Below, piece after piece: positions 12,355 to 12,589 of a stretch of DNA of 12,589 nucleotides. The stretch's first letter is position 1. The number at the start of each line of letters is the position of its first letter. Below the pieces are notes generated by a model. It had not been told where the DNA came from. It ran no database searches and saw only the letters and a program-made list of their open reading frames with translations. The position numbers and the translations under genes were made by a program. The DNA comes from Gammaproteobacteria bacterium (GTDB lineage Bacteria; Pseudomonadota; Gammaproteobacteria; Enterobacterales; Kangiellaceae), in the NCBI GenBank assembly GCA_002401655.1, contig NVTT01000066.1, positions 1,908 through 14,496 on the forward strand. The letters are read 5' to 3'.

Positions 12355-12588
12355 ATGAAATATCGTATTGAAAAATATAGACTGATATTATTGCTAACGG
12401 TTATTGCAACTGTTGGCGGTTGTTCAAGTATGGGAGTCGATCCTTGGGATCGAGATCTGCTAGCAAAATCATCTATGGCAATTAATTCGTCTCCTCTAGA
12501 TCAATCAATTGATGATCATATCTATTTTAGTAAAGAAGCTGCCAGTGGCGGTAGAAGCTTTGCCGGTGGAGGTTGCGGATGCAATTAA
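12355..12588 (+). CDS. DUF4266 small lipoprotein with C-terminal GGGCGCN
   Basis: This is a 77-aa protein with a lipoprotein signal peptide: hydrophobic LILLLTVIATV then the lipobox ending at Cys23 (V-G-G-C). The mature chain is only about 55 residues and shows the DUF4266 pattern: DPWDRDLLAKSSMA (29-42), LDQSIDDHIYFSKEAASGG (48-66) and the terminal GGGCGCN (71-77). The residue after Cys23 is Ser, so outer-membrane sorting is expected. The function of DUF4266 is not established; the conserved terminal C-x-C suggests a metal site, a disulfide or a modified tail. A GAGAGAG ribosome-binding site is present. From memory, such genes often precede a DUF3570 gene; that would lie just beyond the window and cannot be checked here. 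The stop codon lies one base from the window edge. Confidence 0.87.
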   Translation: MKYRIEKYRLILLLTVIATVGGCSSMGVDPWDRDLLAKSSMAINSSPLDQSIDDHIYFSKEAASGGRSFAGGGCGCN

Positions 12589-12589
12589 T

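Noticed and set aside
1..12589. CRISPR array, tRNA, rRNA or prophage genes
   Set aside because: No regularly spaced direct repeats, tRNA-like cloverleaf sequence, conserved rRNA stretches or phage structural genes were recognised anywhere in the window.

Overview
The window comes from an AT-rich proteobacterial chromosome, most likely a marine gammaproteobacterium. This rests on the genes themselves: a DnaJ-related protein beside radA, a DUF2970 protein, a full-length three-domain DsbD, and a QseBC/PmrAB-type two-component system beside an FTR1 permease. No species is named because nothing in the sequence fixes one. No rRNA, tRNA, CRISPR array, integrase or intact transposase was seen.

Left part (1-2108): the 5' end of radA and a DnaJ-related gene lie on the minus strand. 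Diverging from them are a small DUF2970 membrane protein and a GNAT acetyltransferase whose start codon directly follows the DUF2970 stop. A 96-bp palindromic element with perfect 14-bp terminal inverted repeats comes next, resembling the repeats associated with REP-associated tyrosine transposases. A small ICMT/PEMT-like membrane methyltransferase follows.

Middle part (2142-5301): a minus-strand HigBA-type toxin-antitoxin pair has a TTG-initiated, divergent HigB-like toxin and palindromes upstream. A plus-strand pair then encodes an Lgt-like diacylglyceryl transferase paralog lacking the usual HGGL histidine and an alpha/beta hydrolase, joined by an ATGA overlap. A convergent gap with several inverted repeats and no gene follows.

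Right part (5302-12589): this is the most coherent and interesting region. On the minus strand, a 75-aa two-helix membrane protein precedes dsbD. Diverging from them is a tight operon: OmpR-family response regulator, QseC-like histidine kinase, secreted cupredoxin-fold protein, FTR1-family iron permease and a predicted outer-membrane beta-barrel protein of unknown family. All junctions are overlaps or gaps under 10 nt. After a 122-bp gap come a periplasmic TlpA-like thioredoxin and a DUF4266 lipoprotein ending in GGGCGCN.

A 17-bp site that fits the PmrA-type box YTTAAK-N5-YTTAAK at all positions lies between the divergent dsbD and regulator operons. A near match (one mismatch) lies upstream of the TlpA gene. 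My working hypothesis is one metal- or redox-responsive regulon in which the two-component system senses an envelope signal and controls iron transport (cupredoxin, FTR1, beta-barrel) and periplasmic thiol reduction (DsbD, TlpA, DUF4266). The gene calls are solid; the joint regulation and shared function are inference.
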